The position numbers and the translations under genes were made by a program. Positions 7,190 to 14,011 of a DNA stretch of 18,038 nt are shown in pieces. Origin of the DNA: W0P33-017 sp963640395 (GTDB lineage Bacteria > Bacillota > Clostridia > Lachnospirales > Lachnospiraceae); the NCBI GenBank assembly GCA_963640395.1, contig CAVHZH010000048.1, positions 1 through 18,038 of the forward strand, written 5' to 3'. The notes under the pieces are model-generated. The model saw nothing but the letters and a program-made list of their open reading frames with translations. It did no database searches and was not told where the DNA came from. Within the stretch, counting starts at the first letter, position 1. Each line of letters begins with the position of its first letter.

Positions 7190-8680
7190 ATGAAAAAAAC
7201 AGCACACCAATCCAACCAACCATCATTAAAAAAGAAATTACTTTTGCTTGTAGGGGTGGCAATGCTGCCGTTTCTGGCGATGTCCGTGTATCTTTTGATT
7301 TCCCTCAAGGGCTACAGTAACACATACGACAATATCGTCAGCAACATGATGATTGCCAATAACTACAATCTGGATTTCAGGGACGAGCTCGATGAGAGTA
7401 TCTATCGTCTGGTAGCCGGAACGATCACTCTGGATAATATTGAGACAGACAGCACGGTGACAGATCCGTATGAGCTGGTTGGCACGCTGCGCAGTGATTT
7501 TAACAAGCTGGTCACGATCACGACGGACCGCGAGAGCCGCCTGTGGCTGCAAAGCCTGCTGCGCAATCTGGACACGCTCGAGGATCGTATCGACGATATA
7601 AAATATAATCTGGACGAGGGCGGGCATTACGATGAAAATATGGAGATGCTCGACAACAATATTTACATCCTGACGGAACTCATTCAGGATGACATCCAGC
7701 ACTATATCTATTATCAGACGCGCAGCATGAACAGCCTGAAAATACAGTTGAATGCACAGGTGGATCGGTTTTTGGTCATTTTTGCAGCCATGCTCGTGAC
7801 GATCCTGCTGCTCGTCCTATTGCTCTCGGCGCAGACGGTGGGCGGTATCATCCGTCCGATCGAGCGGCTGCGGCAGGTGACGGGAGAAGTTGCACATGGA
7901 GATTTCAGCGCGCGTGCGCCACAGGAAGGACCGGTGGAGATCGCGGAGCTGGCTGGTTCTGTCAATGATATGACCGTGCATTTGGAGGCGATGGTGAGCA
8001 AGATCAAGGAGGATGAGCGTAAGATGCGCCATGCGGAGCTGCGGCTTTTGCAGGAGCAGATCAATCCGCACTTTTTGTACAACACGCTTGATACGATCGT
8101 ATGGCTGATCGAGAGCAACTCCGCGGACGAGGCGGTAGATATGGTCGTATCGCTGTCACAGTTTTTCCGGCTGGTGCTCAGTCATGGGGCGGAATTTATC
8201 TCCATCCGGGAGGAGGAACAGCATATCCGGAGCTATTTAAAGATCCAGCAGGCGCGGTATCATGATATTTTAGATTACGAGATCGCGATCGACCCGGAGA
8301 TCTATCCGTATCAGATCCTCAAGCTCACCCTGCAGCCATTGGTCGAAAATGCCCTGTATCACGGCATCAAATACAAGCGCGCGATGGGAAAGATCACGAT
8401 CACCGGAAAACAGGAGGATCGGCATATCGTTCTGGTTGTGCAGGATAACGGTGTGGGCATGGAGCCTGAGCAGCTTGCGCATCTGAGGCGTGTGATCGAG
8501 CGTCCCTGCAAGGACACGGACGGCGGTTTTGGGCTCGCGAACGTCAATGAGCGGATCCGCATGTATTTCGGCGATTATTACGGTATGCAGATCGATTCAC
8601 AGCCGAATCAGGGCACTGCCGTGACGGTAACGATCCCGATGCGACAGCTGGACACGGCGGAGGATAACGAGAAGTGCTAG
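7190..8680 (+). CDS. Sensor histidine kinase, YesM/LytS type
   Basis: 496-residue membrane kinase. A first membrane helix at about 15-38 and a second at about 193-218 enclose an extracytoplasmic region of roughly 150 residues. A HAMP linker follows (about 218-272, IIRPIERL), then the His_kinase domain of the YesM type with the phospho-histidine H294 in EQINPHFLYNTL. The ATPase domain shows the N-box PLVENALYHG (N387), DNGVGM (419-424) and GGFGLANVNER. The start is taken as ATG 7190, 8 nt after the galM stop, giving a lysine-rich N-terminus. The ribosome site is weak, so translation may be coupled to galM. A TTG at 7166 is an alternative. The next genes are an anchored sugar-binding protein and a YesN-type regulator, giving a three-component sensor. 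Confidence 0.92.
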   Translation: MKKTAHQSNQPSLKKKLLLLVGVAMLPFLAMSVYLLISLKGYSNTYDNIVSNMMIANNYNLDFRDELDESIYRLVAGTITLDNIETDSTVTDPYELVGTLRSDFNKLVTITTDRESRLWLQSLLRNLDTLEDRIDDIKYNLDEGGHYDENMEMLDNNIYILTELIQDDIQHYIYYQTRSMNSLKIQLNAQVDRFLVIFAAMLVTILLLVLLLSAQTVGGIIRPIERLRQVTGEVAHGDFSARAPQEGPVEIAELAGSVNDMTVHLEAMVSKIKEDERKMRHAELRLLQEQINPHFLYNTLDTIVWLIESNSADEAVDMVVSLSQFFRLVLSHGAEFISIREEEQHIRSYLKIQQARYHDILDYEIAIDPEIYPYQILKLTLQPLVENALYHGIKYKRAMGKITITGKQEDRHIVLVVQDNGVGMEPEQLAHLRRVIERPCKDTDGGFGLANVNERIRMYFGDYYGMQIDSQPNQGTAVTVTIPMRQLDTAEDNEKC

Positions 8681-8696
8681 ATGGAGTGAGGGGAAT

Positions 8697-9731
8697 ATGA
8701 TGAAAAATGAAAAACGGCTGGTGGCGGCGCTCGCTGTTGTGGTCGTATTGTTTTTGTCGCTGTTGATCGCAAACGGCGTTTTCCGGAAAACAACGCCCGA
8801 GGATTCCGGCGAGGAAGAGGCATTGGTGGATGAGGATCTGATCGTGGTCGGTTTTTCCCAGCTTGGCAGTGAATCCGTCTGGCGCGCGACACACACGCAG
8901 TCCATACAGGAGGCATTGTCAAAGGAAAACGGATTCTTTTTGCAGTACAGCAATGCCAGACAAAAGCAGGAAAACCAGATCAAGGCGATCCGCGGGTTTA
9001 TCTCTCAGCGCGTGGATTATATCGTGTTCTCGCCGCTGATGGAGGATGGCTGGGAAACGGTGCTGACCGAGGCGAAGGATGCAGGGATTCCGGTTATTCT
9101 CGTAGACCGGAAAATCTCCGGGGCGGAGGATCTCTACACAACCTTTATCGGCAGTGATATGACGGAGGAGGGACGCAAAGCCGGTGAGTGGCTGGAGGCG
9201 TATGAAGAGGAACTGGACAAAAAGTCCGGCGAGGATCTGAATATTGTGATACTGACCGGTACGCTTGGGTCTACTTCACAGATAGGCAGAAGCACAGGCT
9301 TTGAGGAGGTGGCATCCAGGCATCAGAACTGGAAGGTGATCGGTCTGACCTCCGGTGATTTTACGGTCGTCAAAGGAAAAGAGGTCATGGCACAGATGCT
9401 CCGGTGGTTTGATGACATTGATGTGGTCGTCAGCCAGAATGATGAAATGACGTTTGGCGCGATGGAGGCGATCGAGGAGGCAGGAAAGCGCACGGGGGAA
9501 TCCGGTGATATGATACTCATATCGTTTGATGGTGTCAGGGATGCGCTGGAGCTTGTAAAAAACGGCAAGATCAGTTGTGATGTCGAATGCAATCCGCTGC
9601 AGGGGCAGCTATTGGCAGAGGTGATCAAAAAGCTGGAAGCGGGCGAGCAGGTAGAAAAAGAATATTTTGTCGATGAGCTTGTGTTTACACAGGACAATGT
9701 GGGCGGCTATCTGCAGGATCGGTTGTATTGA
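8697..9731 (+). CDS. Membrane-anchored YtfQ-like sugar-binding sensor protein
   Basis: 344 residues. A single N-terminal hydrophobic segment (about 9-27) has no lipobox cysteine, so the protein is probably held by an uncleaved signal anchor. A short acidic linker and a Peripla_BP_4 sugar-binding domain follow. It closely parallels the importer's binding protein encoded at 12823-13896: VDYIVFSP...GWETVL, AGIPVILVDR, GSDMTEEG and the late CDVECNPLQGQL, a motif typical of YtfQ. It lies between the kinase (16-nt gap) and the response regulator (14-nt gap), with no permease or ATPase adjacent. I infer that it presents sugar to the kinase rather than to a transporter, like XylFII of Clostridium beijerinckii. 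Two adjacent ATGs (8697, 8700) follow the GAGGGG ribosome site; either could be used. Confidence 0.9.
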   Translation: MMKNEKRLVAALAVVVVLFLSLLIANGVFRKTTPEDSGEEEALVDEDLIVVGFSQLGSESVWRATHTQSIQEALSKENGFFLQYSNARQKQENQIKAIRGFISQRVDYIVFSPLMEDGWETVLTEAKDAGIPVILVDRKISGAEDLYTTFIGSDMTEEGRKAGEWLEAYEEELDKKSGEDLNIVILTGTLGSTSQIGRSTGFEEVASRHQNWKVIGLTSGDFTVVKGKEVMAQMLRWFDDIDVVVSQNDEMTFGAMEAIEEAGKRTGESGDMILISFDGVRDALELVKNGKISCDVECNPLQGQLLAEVIKKLEAGEQVEKEYFVDELVFTQDNVGGYLQDRLY

Positions 9732-9745
9732 TGGACGGAGGTAAA

Positions 9746-11317
9746 ATGTTAAAGGTATTTTTAGTAGAGGATGAGAGTGTAGTCCGCGAAGCACTCCGCG
9801 ACAACATACCGTGGCAGCAGTACGGCTACCGGTTTGTCGGTGAGGCGGGCGATGGCGAGATGGCACTGCCGCTGATCCGCAAAACAGTGCCGGATGTGCT
9901 GATCACGGATATTAAAATGCCATTTATGGACGGGCTGGCGCTCAGCCATATCGTAAAGAGCGAATATCCGGACATGAAGATCATCATCATCAGCGGATAC
10001 GATGATTTTGAATATGCGAGACAGGCGATTTCGGAGGGCGTAGACGAATATCTGCTCAAGCCGATCACACGCCGTTCCTTGCAAAAAGCGCTGTCCGAGA
10101 TCCGGGAAAAGATCGAGGCAGAGCAGGAACAGAAAAACTATGTAAAAAAATTCCAGACAGAAATGCAGCAGTACGAGCAGTATGCATTGCGCAGCTTTTT
10201 TGAAAAAGTGTTTGAGGGCAGATTGTCGGCACAGGAGCTGTACGAAGAAGCGGGAAAACAGGGGCTCGACATCAATGCATCGGGCTACAACCTGATCCTG
10301 CTCGGCGTGCAGGAGGACGAGAGCCGCGAGGAGCTCATGCGCTATTTCCTGCGTTTTCCGGAATGCACCGTATTTCGCTGGAACATGAATACACACGGCA
10401 TTCTGCTCATGGGCGACGTGGATGTACTGCTGGAGCGCACAGGTATCCATATCGATTATATCAGGAAGATCTGTGAGCAGTCGTCTGATCAGGAATGGTA
10501 TGTGGCAGCCGGGACACCGGTCGGGCGGTTCAGCCAGTTGTCTGACTGCTACCGGAAAGTCAACCATATCTATGCCTACCGTTACCTGATGCCGGAAAAG
10601 CATGTGCTGACAGAAAAATTGATAGCCAGCGATGCGGGCAGGGACAACGCGGGCAGCTTTGGCGTGCTGGATGCGAACAAGGTAGACCCGGAGATCATCC
10701 GTGGATTCTTGACCAATGGACAACTGACAGAGGTCGAGGAATTTGTCGGCAGCTATATCAAAGAGCTCGGCGAGGCAGTCGCATCCAGACTGTTCCGGGG
10801 CTATCTGCTGCTCAACATCCAGTTTACGGCGCAGTCCTTTGTCGCGGGCATCGGCAGCAGTCAGGAGCAGTTTCTGCAGACGGTCGGGGCATCGCATATC
10901 AATGAGATCGTGGGCGGACCGGATTCGATGGAAACCTATCTGTGCACACTGCTGACCGAGGCGCTGCGCATCAGGGACGAAAAACAGCAGACACAGGGCA
11001 AAAAAATGTTGCAGTCCGCATTGGATTACATCGAGGAAAACTATGCACAGACAACATTGAATCTGAATGAGGTCGCACAGGCGGTCGGCGTGAGCCCGAA
11101 CTATTTCAGCGGGATGTTTTCACAGGAAATGAAAATGACATTTGTCGAATATGTGACAAATAAGCGGATGGAGCAGGCAAAACGGCTGCTGCAGGGCAGC
11201 GATCAGTCCACCGCGCAGATCGCAGCAGCCGTCGGCTATAAGGATTCGCATTATTTCAGCTTTGTGTTTAAAAAGACAGTCGGTGTCTCACCGCGCGAGT
11301 GGCGCATGAAAGCCTGA
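9746..11317 (+). CDS. Response regulator with AraC-type DNA-binding domain, YesN type
   Basis: 523 residues. The N-terminal receiver domain (1-120) has acidic residues VEDE (7-10), phospho-acceptor D55 in LITDIKMPFMDG, S83 in IISGYDDF and K105 in LLKPI. The middle section (about 120-410) has no motif I recognise and is typical of YesN regulators. The C-terminal 105 residues hold two AraC-family helix-turn-helix motifs, LNEVAQAVGVSPNYFSGMF and the conserved end IAAAVGYKDSHYFSFVFKK. It should be phosphorylated by the kinase at 7190-8680 and activate transport genes, probably the importer at 12823. The start is ATG 9746 after GGAGG (9737-9741); in-frame TTG 9728 and ATG 9731 overlap that ribosome site and are less likely. 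Its 3' end overlaps the convergent araR gene by 30 bp. Confidence 0.94.
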   Translation: MLKVFLVEDESVVREALRDNIPWQQYGYRFVGEAGDGEMALPLIRKTVPDVLITDIKMPFMDGLALSHIVKSEYPDMKIIIISGYDDFEYARQAISEGVDEYLLKPITRRSLQKALSEIREKIEAEQEQKNYVKKFQTEMQQYEQYALRSFFEKVFEGRLSAQELYEEAGKQGLDINASGYNLILLGVQEDESREELMRYFLRFPECTVFRWNMNTHGILLMGDVDVLLERTGIHIDYIRKICEQSSDQEWYVAAGTPVGRFSQLSDCYRKVNHIYAYRYLMPEKHVLTEKLIASDAGRDNAGSFGVLDANKVDPEIIRGFLTNGQLTEVEEFVGSYIKELGEAVASRLFRGYLLLNIQFTAQSFVAGIGSSQEQFLQTVGASHINEIVGGPDSMETYLCTLLTEALRIRDEKQQTQGKKMLQSALDYIEENYAQTTLNLNEVAQAVGVSPNYFSGMFSQEMKMTFVEYVTNKRMEQAKRLLQGSDQSTAQIAAAVGYKDSHYFSFVFKKTVGVSPREWRMKA

Positions 11318-12400
11318 CACTTCCGGCAGGGCGGCACTGCTTCCGCGGACGATCAGCTTGTAGGACAGCCGTACAGACTCGGACGGTCTGCCGCGCAGTT
11401 GGGCGAGCAGGGCATCTGCCGCATAGGAGGCGGGATTGCCCTCCGGTGCGAGCGATGTCAGCCCGGGCGCGGAAAAATCACATAAAAAGCTGTTGTCAAA
11501 GCTGACAACACTCATCTCCTCCGGCACATGGATGCCGGTACGGGTCAGCTCCCTGACGAGCCAGTACGCGATCTCGTCATCCTGACAGACGATGGCAGAA
11601 CAGGCACGGAATTTCTGTTTGATAAAATGCAGCAGAAATCCGGTTGCCTGTTTTTTTTGCAGCGCGAGCAGCTCCGGTGTGTAATACCAGCCGATCGACG
11701 CGTCGTCCGGCAGCAGCCCGGCAGCCGCACAGGTGCGTGTAAAGCCCAGATAGCGATCGAGCCCCTCACGTGTATCGCCGCGGAAAATGCCGCCGATGTG
11801 CGTGTGCTTTCCGTCGATCAGATACTGCGTGAGCTGCGTGGCCCCGGAAAAATTGTCCTCCGTGATCGAAATGTGCTGCGGGTAGTTCTCGTAGGGCGTA
11901 TGGAGAAAAACAGTCGGCAGACTGCGGTGCCACAGCCGTTCATAGAGATCCAGATTCGGGTTCGGCAGGGCATTTTTGACGGGATCGACGATGAGCCCGC
12001 GCAGTGGCAGCTTAAGAAGCTGTGACAGGATCGCACGCTCCTTGGCAACGCTGTGCTCCGTGACGTAAAAGGAGACAGAAAAGCCCTCCTTGCGCAGCGG
12101 CAGCAGCAGGTCATTGCGCAGTCTGGCATAGATATAATCGCTGTCAGAGGGCAGCAGAACCGCGATCTGATTGAAGGCAGCCTCCGGATGGAGTCCGGTC
12201 GCATAAGCACCACTGCCCTGCCGCCTAGTGATCAAACCCTCGTTTTCTAGCACCTGTAATGCCTGCCGGACGGTCTGACGGCTGACATGATAGCGTTCAC
12301 ACAGTTCTTTTTCGGTCGGCAGCTTGGTCATGCGCGACGCACCATCATCGGTCAGCCGCGCGCGCAGACGGTCTGCAATATACTGGTATTTTGGAATCAT
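11288..12400 (-). CDS. araR: Arabinose repressor AraR, GntR-LacI hybrid
   Basis: 370 residues. The first 70 form a GntR-type winged helix: KLPTEKELCERYHVSRQTVR, then LENEGLITRRQGSGAYA. The rest is a LacI/periplasmic-binding-protein-like effector domain, with IAVLLPSD near 79, RGLIVDP, FRGDTREGLDRYLGF, AIVCQDDEIAYWL and MSVVSFDNS. This combination and length is the hallmark of AraR, which in Bacillus subtilis represses arabinose genes and releases DNA on binding L-arabinose. The arabinose catabolic genes nearby support the name. The ribosome site AAGGAG (complement of about 12405-12410) precedes ATG 12400. It is divergent from the importer operon across 422 nt and convergent with the response regulator, overlapping it by 30 bp with no terminator seen between. 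Confidence 0.93.
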   Translation of the reverse strand: MIPKYQYIADRLRARLTDDGASRMTKLPTEKELCERYHVSRQTVRQALQVLENEGLITRRQGSGAYATGLHPEAAFNQIAVLLPSDSDYIYARLRNDLLLPLRKEGFSVSFYVTEHSVAKERAILSQLLKLPLRGLIVDPVKNALPNPNLDLYERLWHRSLPTVFLHTPYENYPQHISITEDNFSGATQLTQYLIDGKHTHIGGIFRGDTREGLDRYLGFTRTCAAAGLLPDDASIGWYYTPELLALQKKQATGFLLHFIKQKFRACSAIVCQDDEIAYWLVRELTRTGIHVPEEMSVVSFDNSFLCDFSAPGLTSLAPEGNPASYAADALLAQLRGRPSESVRLSYKLIVRGSSAALPEVSGFHAPLAR

Positions 12401-12435
12401 ACTACTCCTTTTTGGTGAAAAATTTATGATTATTT

Positions 12436-12451
12436 TGTGAAAAAAATCACA
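12436..12451. promoter_or_regulatory. TGTGA-N6-TCACA palindrome upstream of araR
   Basis: TGTGA (12436-12440), six A, then TCACA (12447-12451): a 5-bp palindrome with the spacing of a CRP/FNR-family site, 36 bp upstream of the araR start codon. A protein-binding role is a guess from symmetry and position, since E. coli-type CRP control is not usual in Clostridia. Confidence 0.35.
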
Positions 12452-12560
12452 TCAGTTGGAAAATTTCCTGACGATGACAGGTAAAATCGGAAAAAAACAT
12501 CCGAAAATTTTCACATTTGCCAACTTTGCCAATAAAGGCAGATGGAAAAACCGGTAGCTT

Positions 12561-12573
12561 TTTGTCGGACAAA
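12561..12573. promoter_or_regulatory. Candidate AraR operator
   Basis: TTTGTCGGACAAA is a perfect palindrome with 6-bp arms around a central G. It resembles the known Bacillus AraR operator ATTTGTACGTACAAAT, sharing TTTGT and ACAAA half-sites, but with 3 rather than 4 bases between them. It lies in the middle of the araR/importer divergent region, where an AraR operator would be expected. Confidence 0.4.
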
Positions 12574-12638
12574 TCATAAAAATTCATCACTTTTGCGATA
12601 TAAAACGTAAAATTTTCAACCTATTTTTATTAAAACAC

Positions 12639-12678
12639 AAATTTGTACTAAAATCCATAGAAAAGCAGAAAATTTGTA
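12639..12678. promoter_or_regulatory. Direct repeats AAATTTGTA, 31 bp apart
   Basis: AAATTTGTA occurs at 12639-12647 and again at 12670-12678, a spacing of 31 bp or about three helical turns, so both lie on the same DNA face. They sit 43-74 bp upstream of the -35 box of the importer promoter. That suits activator sites for the AraC-type response regulator, or AraR half-sites (ATTTGTAC). Binding is inferred only from position. Confidence 0.35.
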
Positions 12679-12714
12679 TTGTTCAACCGACCGAAACTGC
12701 CAAAAACAAAGATC

Positions 12715-12739
12715 TTCCGGTTGAATTCAATCCCCGGAA
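12715..12739. promoter_or_regulatory. Nested palindromes over the -35 box
   Basis: TTCCGG (12715-12720) and CCGGAA (12734-12739) face each other across 13 bp. Between them TTGAATTCAA (12721-12730) is itself a perfect palindrome and includes the -35 box. In addition TTCAACCG at 12682-12689 is the exact inverse of CGGTTGAA at 12718-12725. A protein bound here would cover the -35 box, so a repressor site is plausible. Confidence 0.4.
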
Positions 12740-12748
12740 CCATATAAT
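12721..12748 (+). promoter_or_regulatory. Probable sigma-A promoter of the importer operon
   Basis: -35 TTGAAT (12721-12726), a 16-bp spacer and a perfect -10 TATAAT (12743-12748), 75 bp upstream of the binding-protein start. Transcription would begin near 12754-12756. Confidence 0.65.
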
Positions 12749-12753
12749 TAAAT

Positions 12754-12777
12754 GTGTAAGGACGAAACACCTTACAC
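12754..12777 (+). promoter_or_regulatory. Hairpin at the predicted 5' end of the importer mRNA
   Basis: GTGTAAGG (12754-12761) and CCTTACAC (12770-12777) are perfect inverse repeats with an 8-nt loop. A second, partly overlapping copy of the right arm, CCTTACA, follows at 12777-12783. The left arm coincides with the predicted transcription start, so it could be a 5' stabilising hairpin or an operator. Confidence 0.5.
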
Positions 12778-12822
12778 CTTACAAAATCCAATCAGGAATA
12801 TAATTTGAGGGAGGAAAACAAA

Positions 12823-13896
12823 ATGAAAAAGAAAGTAGTAGCAAGCTTATTAACAGTAGCTATGGCAGCAACGATGCTCGTTGGATGCGGCTCTGGTGCA
12901 GATACCAGCACAGATGCTTCTTCTGATGATGCAGCAACAGAGGATACAACAGACGATGCTTCCGCAGATGACACAGCAGACGACGCAGCTTCTGACGATG
13001 CAGCAGCAAGCGGAGACCTGATCACAGTCGGTATCATCAACAACGACCCGAACGAGTCAGGATATCGTACCGCGAACGACAAGGATCTGAAGAATTTCTT
13101 CACCGAGGAAAACGGATATGAGGCTTCCTTCGCATACAGCTTAAAGAACGATGAGCAGATCGCAGCAGCCCAGAAGTTCATCACAGACGGTGTGGACTAC
13201 TTACTGTTATCCGCAGCAGATACAGCAGGTTGGGATTCCGTACTTCAGGATGCACAGGATGCAGGAACAAGAGTGATCTTATTCGACCGTACCATCGATG
13301 CAAGCGAGGATCTCTATGAGGCTTCTATCGTATCCGATATGGATAAGGAAGGACAGACAGCCGTTGAGTGGTTAGCAAATCAGGGACTTGATGAGTACAA
13401 TGTCATCCACATTCAGGGCGTTATGGGATCAGCAGCTCAGAAGGGACGTTCCGGCGCATTAGACGACAAGGTAGCAGCAGAGTCTAACTGGAACATCATC
13501 ACACAGCAGACCGCAGAGTGGAACGCAGAGAAGGCACAGCAGATCGTACAGTCAGTGATCGATTCCGGCAAGTCCTTTAACGTAATCTACGCTGAGAACG
13601 ACGATATGGCTAAGGGTGCTGTAGCAGCGCTTGACAAGGCAAACATCTCTCACGGTGTTGACGGCGACGTTATCGTAATGGGCTTTGACTGCAACCAGTG
13701 GGCATTACAGGAGCTGTTAGATGGCAACTGGAACTACGATGGACAGTGCAATCCTTTCCAGGCATCTTACATCGATGAGATCATCAAGACCATCGAGAGC
13801 GGCGGAGAAGTAGCTGAAAAGACCGTCATCATGGACGAGAAGGGCTTCGACGCAACTACAATTACTCAGGATGATGTAGACACTTACGGAATCTGA
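12823..13896 (+). CDS. ytfQ: Sugar ABC transporter binding lipoprotein, YtfQ type
   Basis: 357-residue lipoprotein that captures sugar outside the membrane and delivers it to the permeases below. MKKKVVASLL begins a lipoprotein signal peptide ending in LVGC, with C22 as the lipid-bearing residue. An unusually acidic linker of about 40 residues (Ser, Asp, Ala, Thr) leads to the Peripla_BP_4 domain from about residue 66, with VDYLLLSAADTAGWDSVL, VILFDR, VSDMDKEGQ, YAENDDMAKG and QCNPF. ATG 12823 is chosen because the GAGGGAGG ribosome site is 7 nt upstream and the lipoprotein signal starts there. The four-gene order binding protein, ATPase and two permeases matches E. coli YtfQ-YtfR-YtfT-YjfF, a galactofuranose importer. 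Here arabinose is likelier from context, but galactose or galactofuranose remain possible. Confidence 0.92.
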   Translation: MKKKVVASLLTVAMAATMLVGCGSGADTSTDASSDDAATEDTTDDASADDTADDAASDDAAASGDLITVGIINNDPNESGYRTANDKDLKNFFTEENGYEASFAYSLKNDEQIAAAQKFITDGVDYLLLSAADTAGWDSVLQDAQDAGTRVILFDRTIDASEDLYEASIVSDMDKEGQTAVEWLANQGLDEYNVIHIQGVMGSAAQKGRSGALDDKVAAESNWNIITQQTAEWNAEKAQQIVQSVIDSGKSFNVIYAENDDMAKGAVAALDKANISHGVDGDVIVMGFDCNQWALQELLDGNWNYDGQCNPFQASYIDEIIKTIESGGEVAEKTVIMDEKGFDATTITQDDVDTYGI

Positions 13897-13929
13897 TCCG
13901 GGGTACAAAATAATAAGAAAGTAAGTATT

Positions 13930-13965
13930 GGGCGCGGTACGCAGGCAATGAGTGCCGCGCCCTTT
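13930..13965 (+). terminator. Intercistronic hairpin between binding protein and ATPase
   Basis: GGGCGCGGTAC (13930-13940) pairs with GTGCCGCGCCC (13952-13962) through 11 bp with one wobble, around an 11-nt loop. Only three T follow before TATAAT, so it should be a leaky terminator or a 3' stabilising hairpin. This position commonly lets cells make more binding protein than transporter. Confidence 0.7.
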
Positions 13966-14011
13966 ATAATGAAGAAAAAGGTGACAAACCAAAAAAGGAG
14001 TGAATGCACAG

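Larger units (their letters stand above)
12401..12822. promoter_or_regulatory. Divergent control region between araR and the importer operon
   Basis: 422 AT-rich bases with no gene. It holds the araR ribosome site at the left, the importer promoter and leader at the right, and many short palindromes and direct repeats in between (listed separately). Runs of A and T recur roughly every 20 bp between 12418 and 12510, which may bend the DNA. I could not place a convincing araR promoter. Confidence 0.8.

Noticed and set aside
9761..10897. 378-codon open frame on the - strand
   Set aside because: It lies fully antisense to the response regulator gene, whose domains are clear; the antisense product is rich in Cys, His and Leu with no recognisable domain.
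11528..12025. 165-codon open frame on the + strand
   Set aside because: Antisense to araR, no ribosome site worth noting and no recognisable domain.
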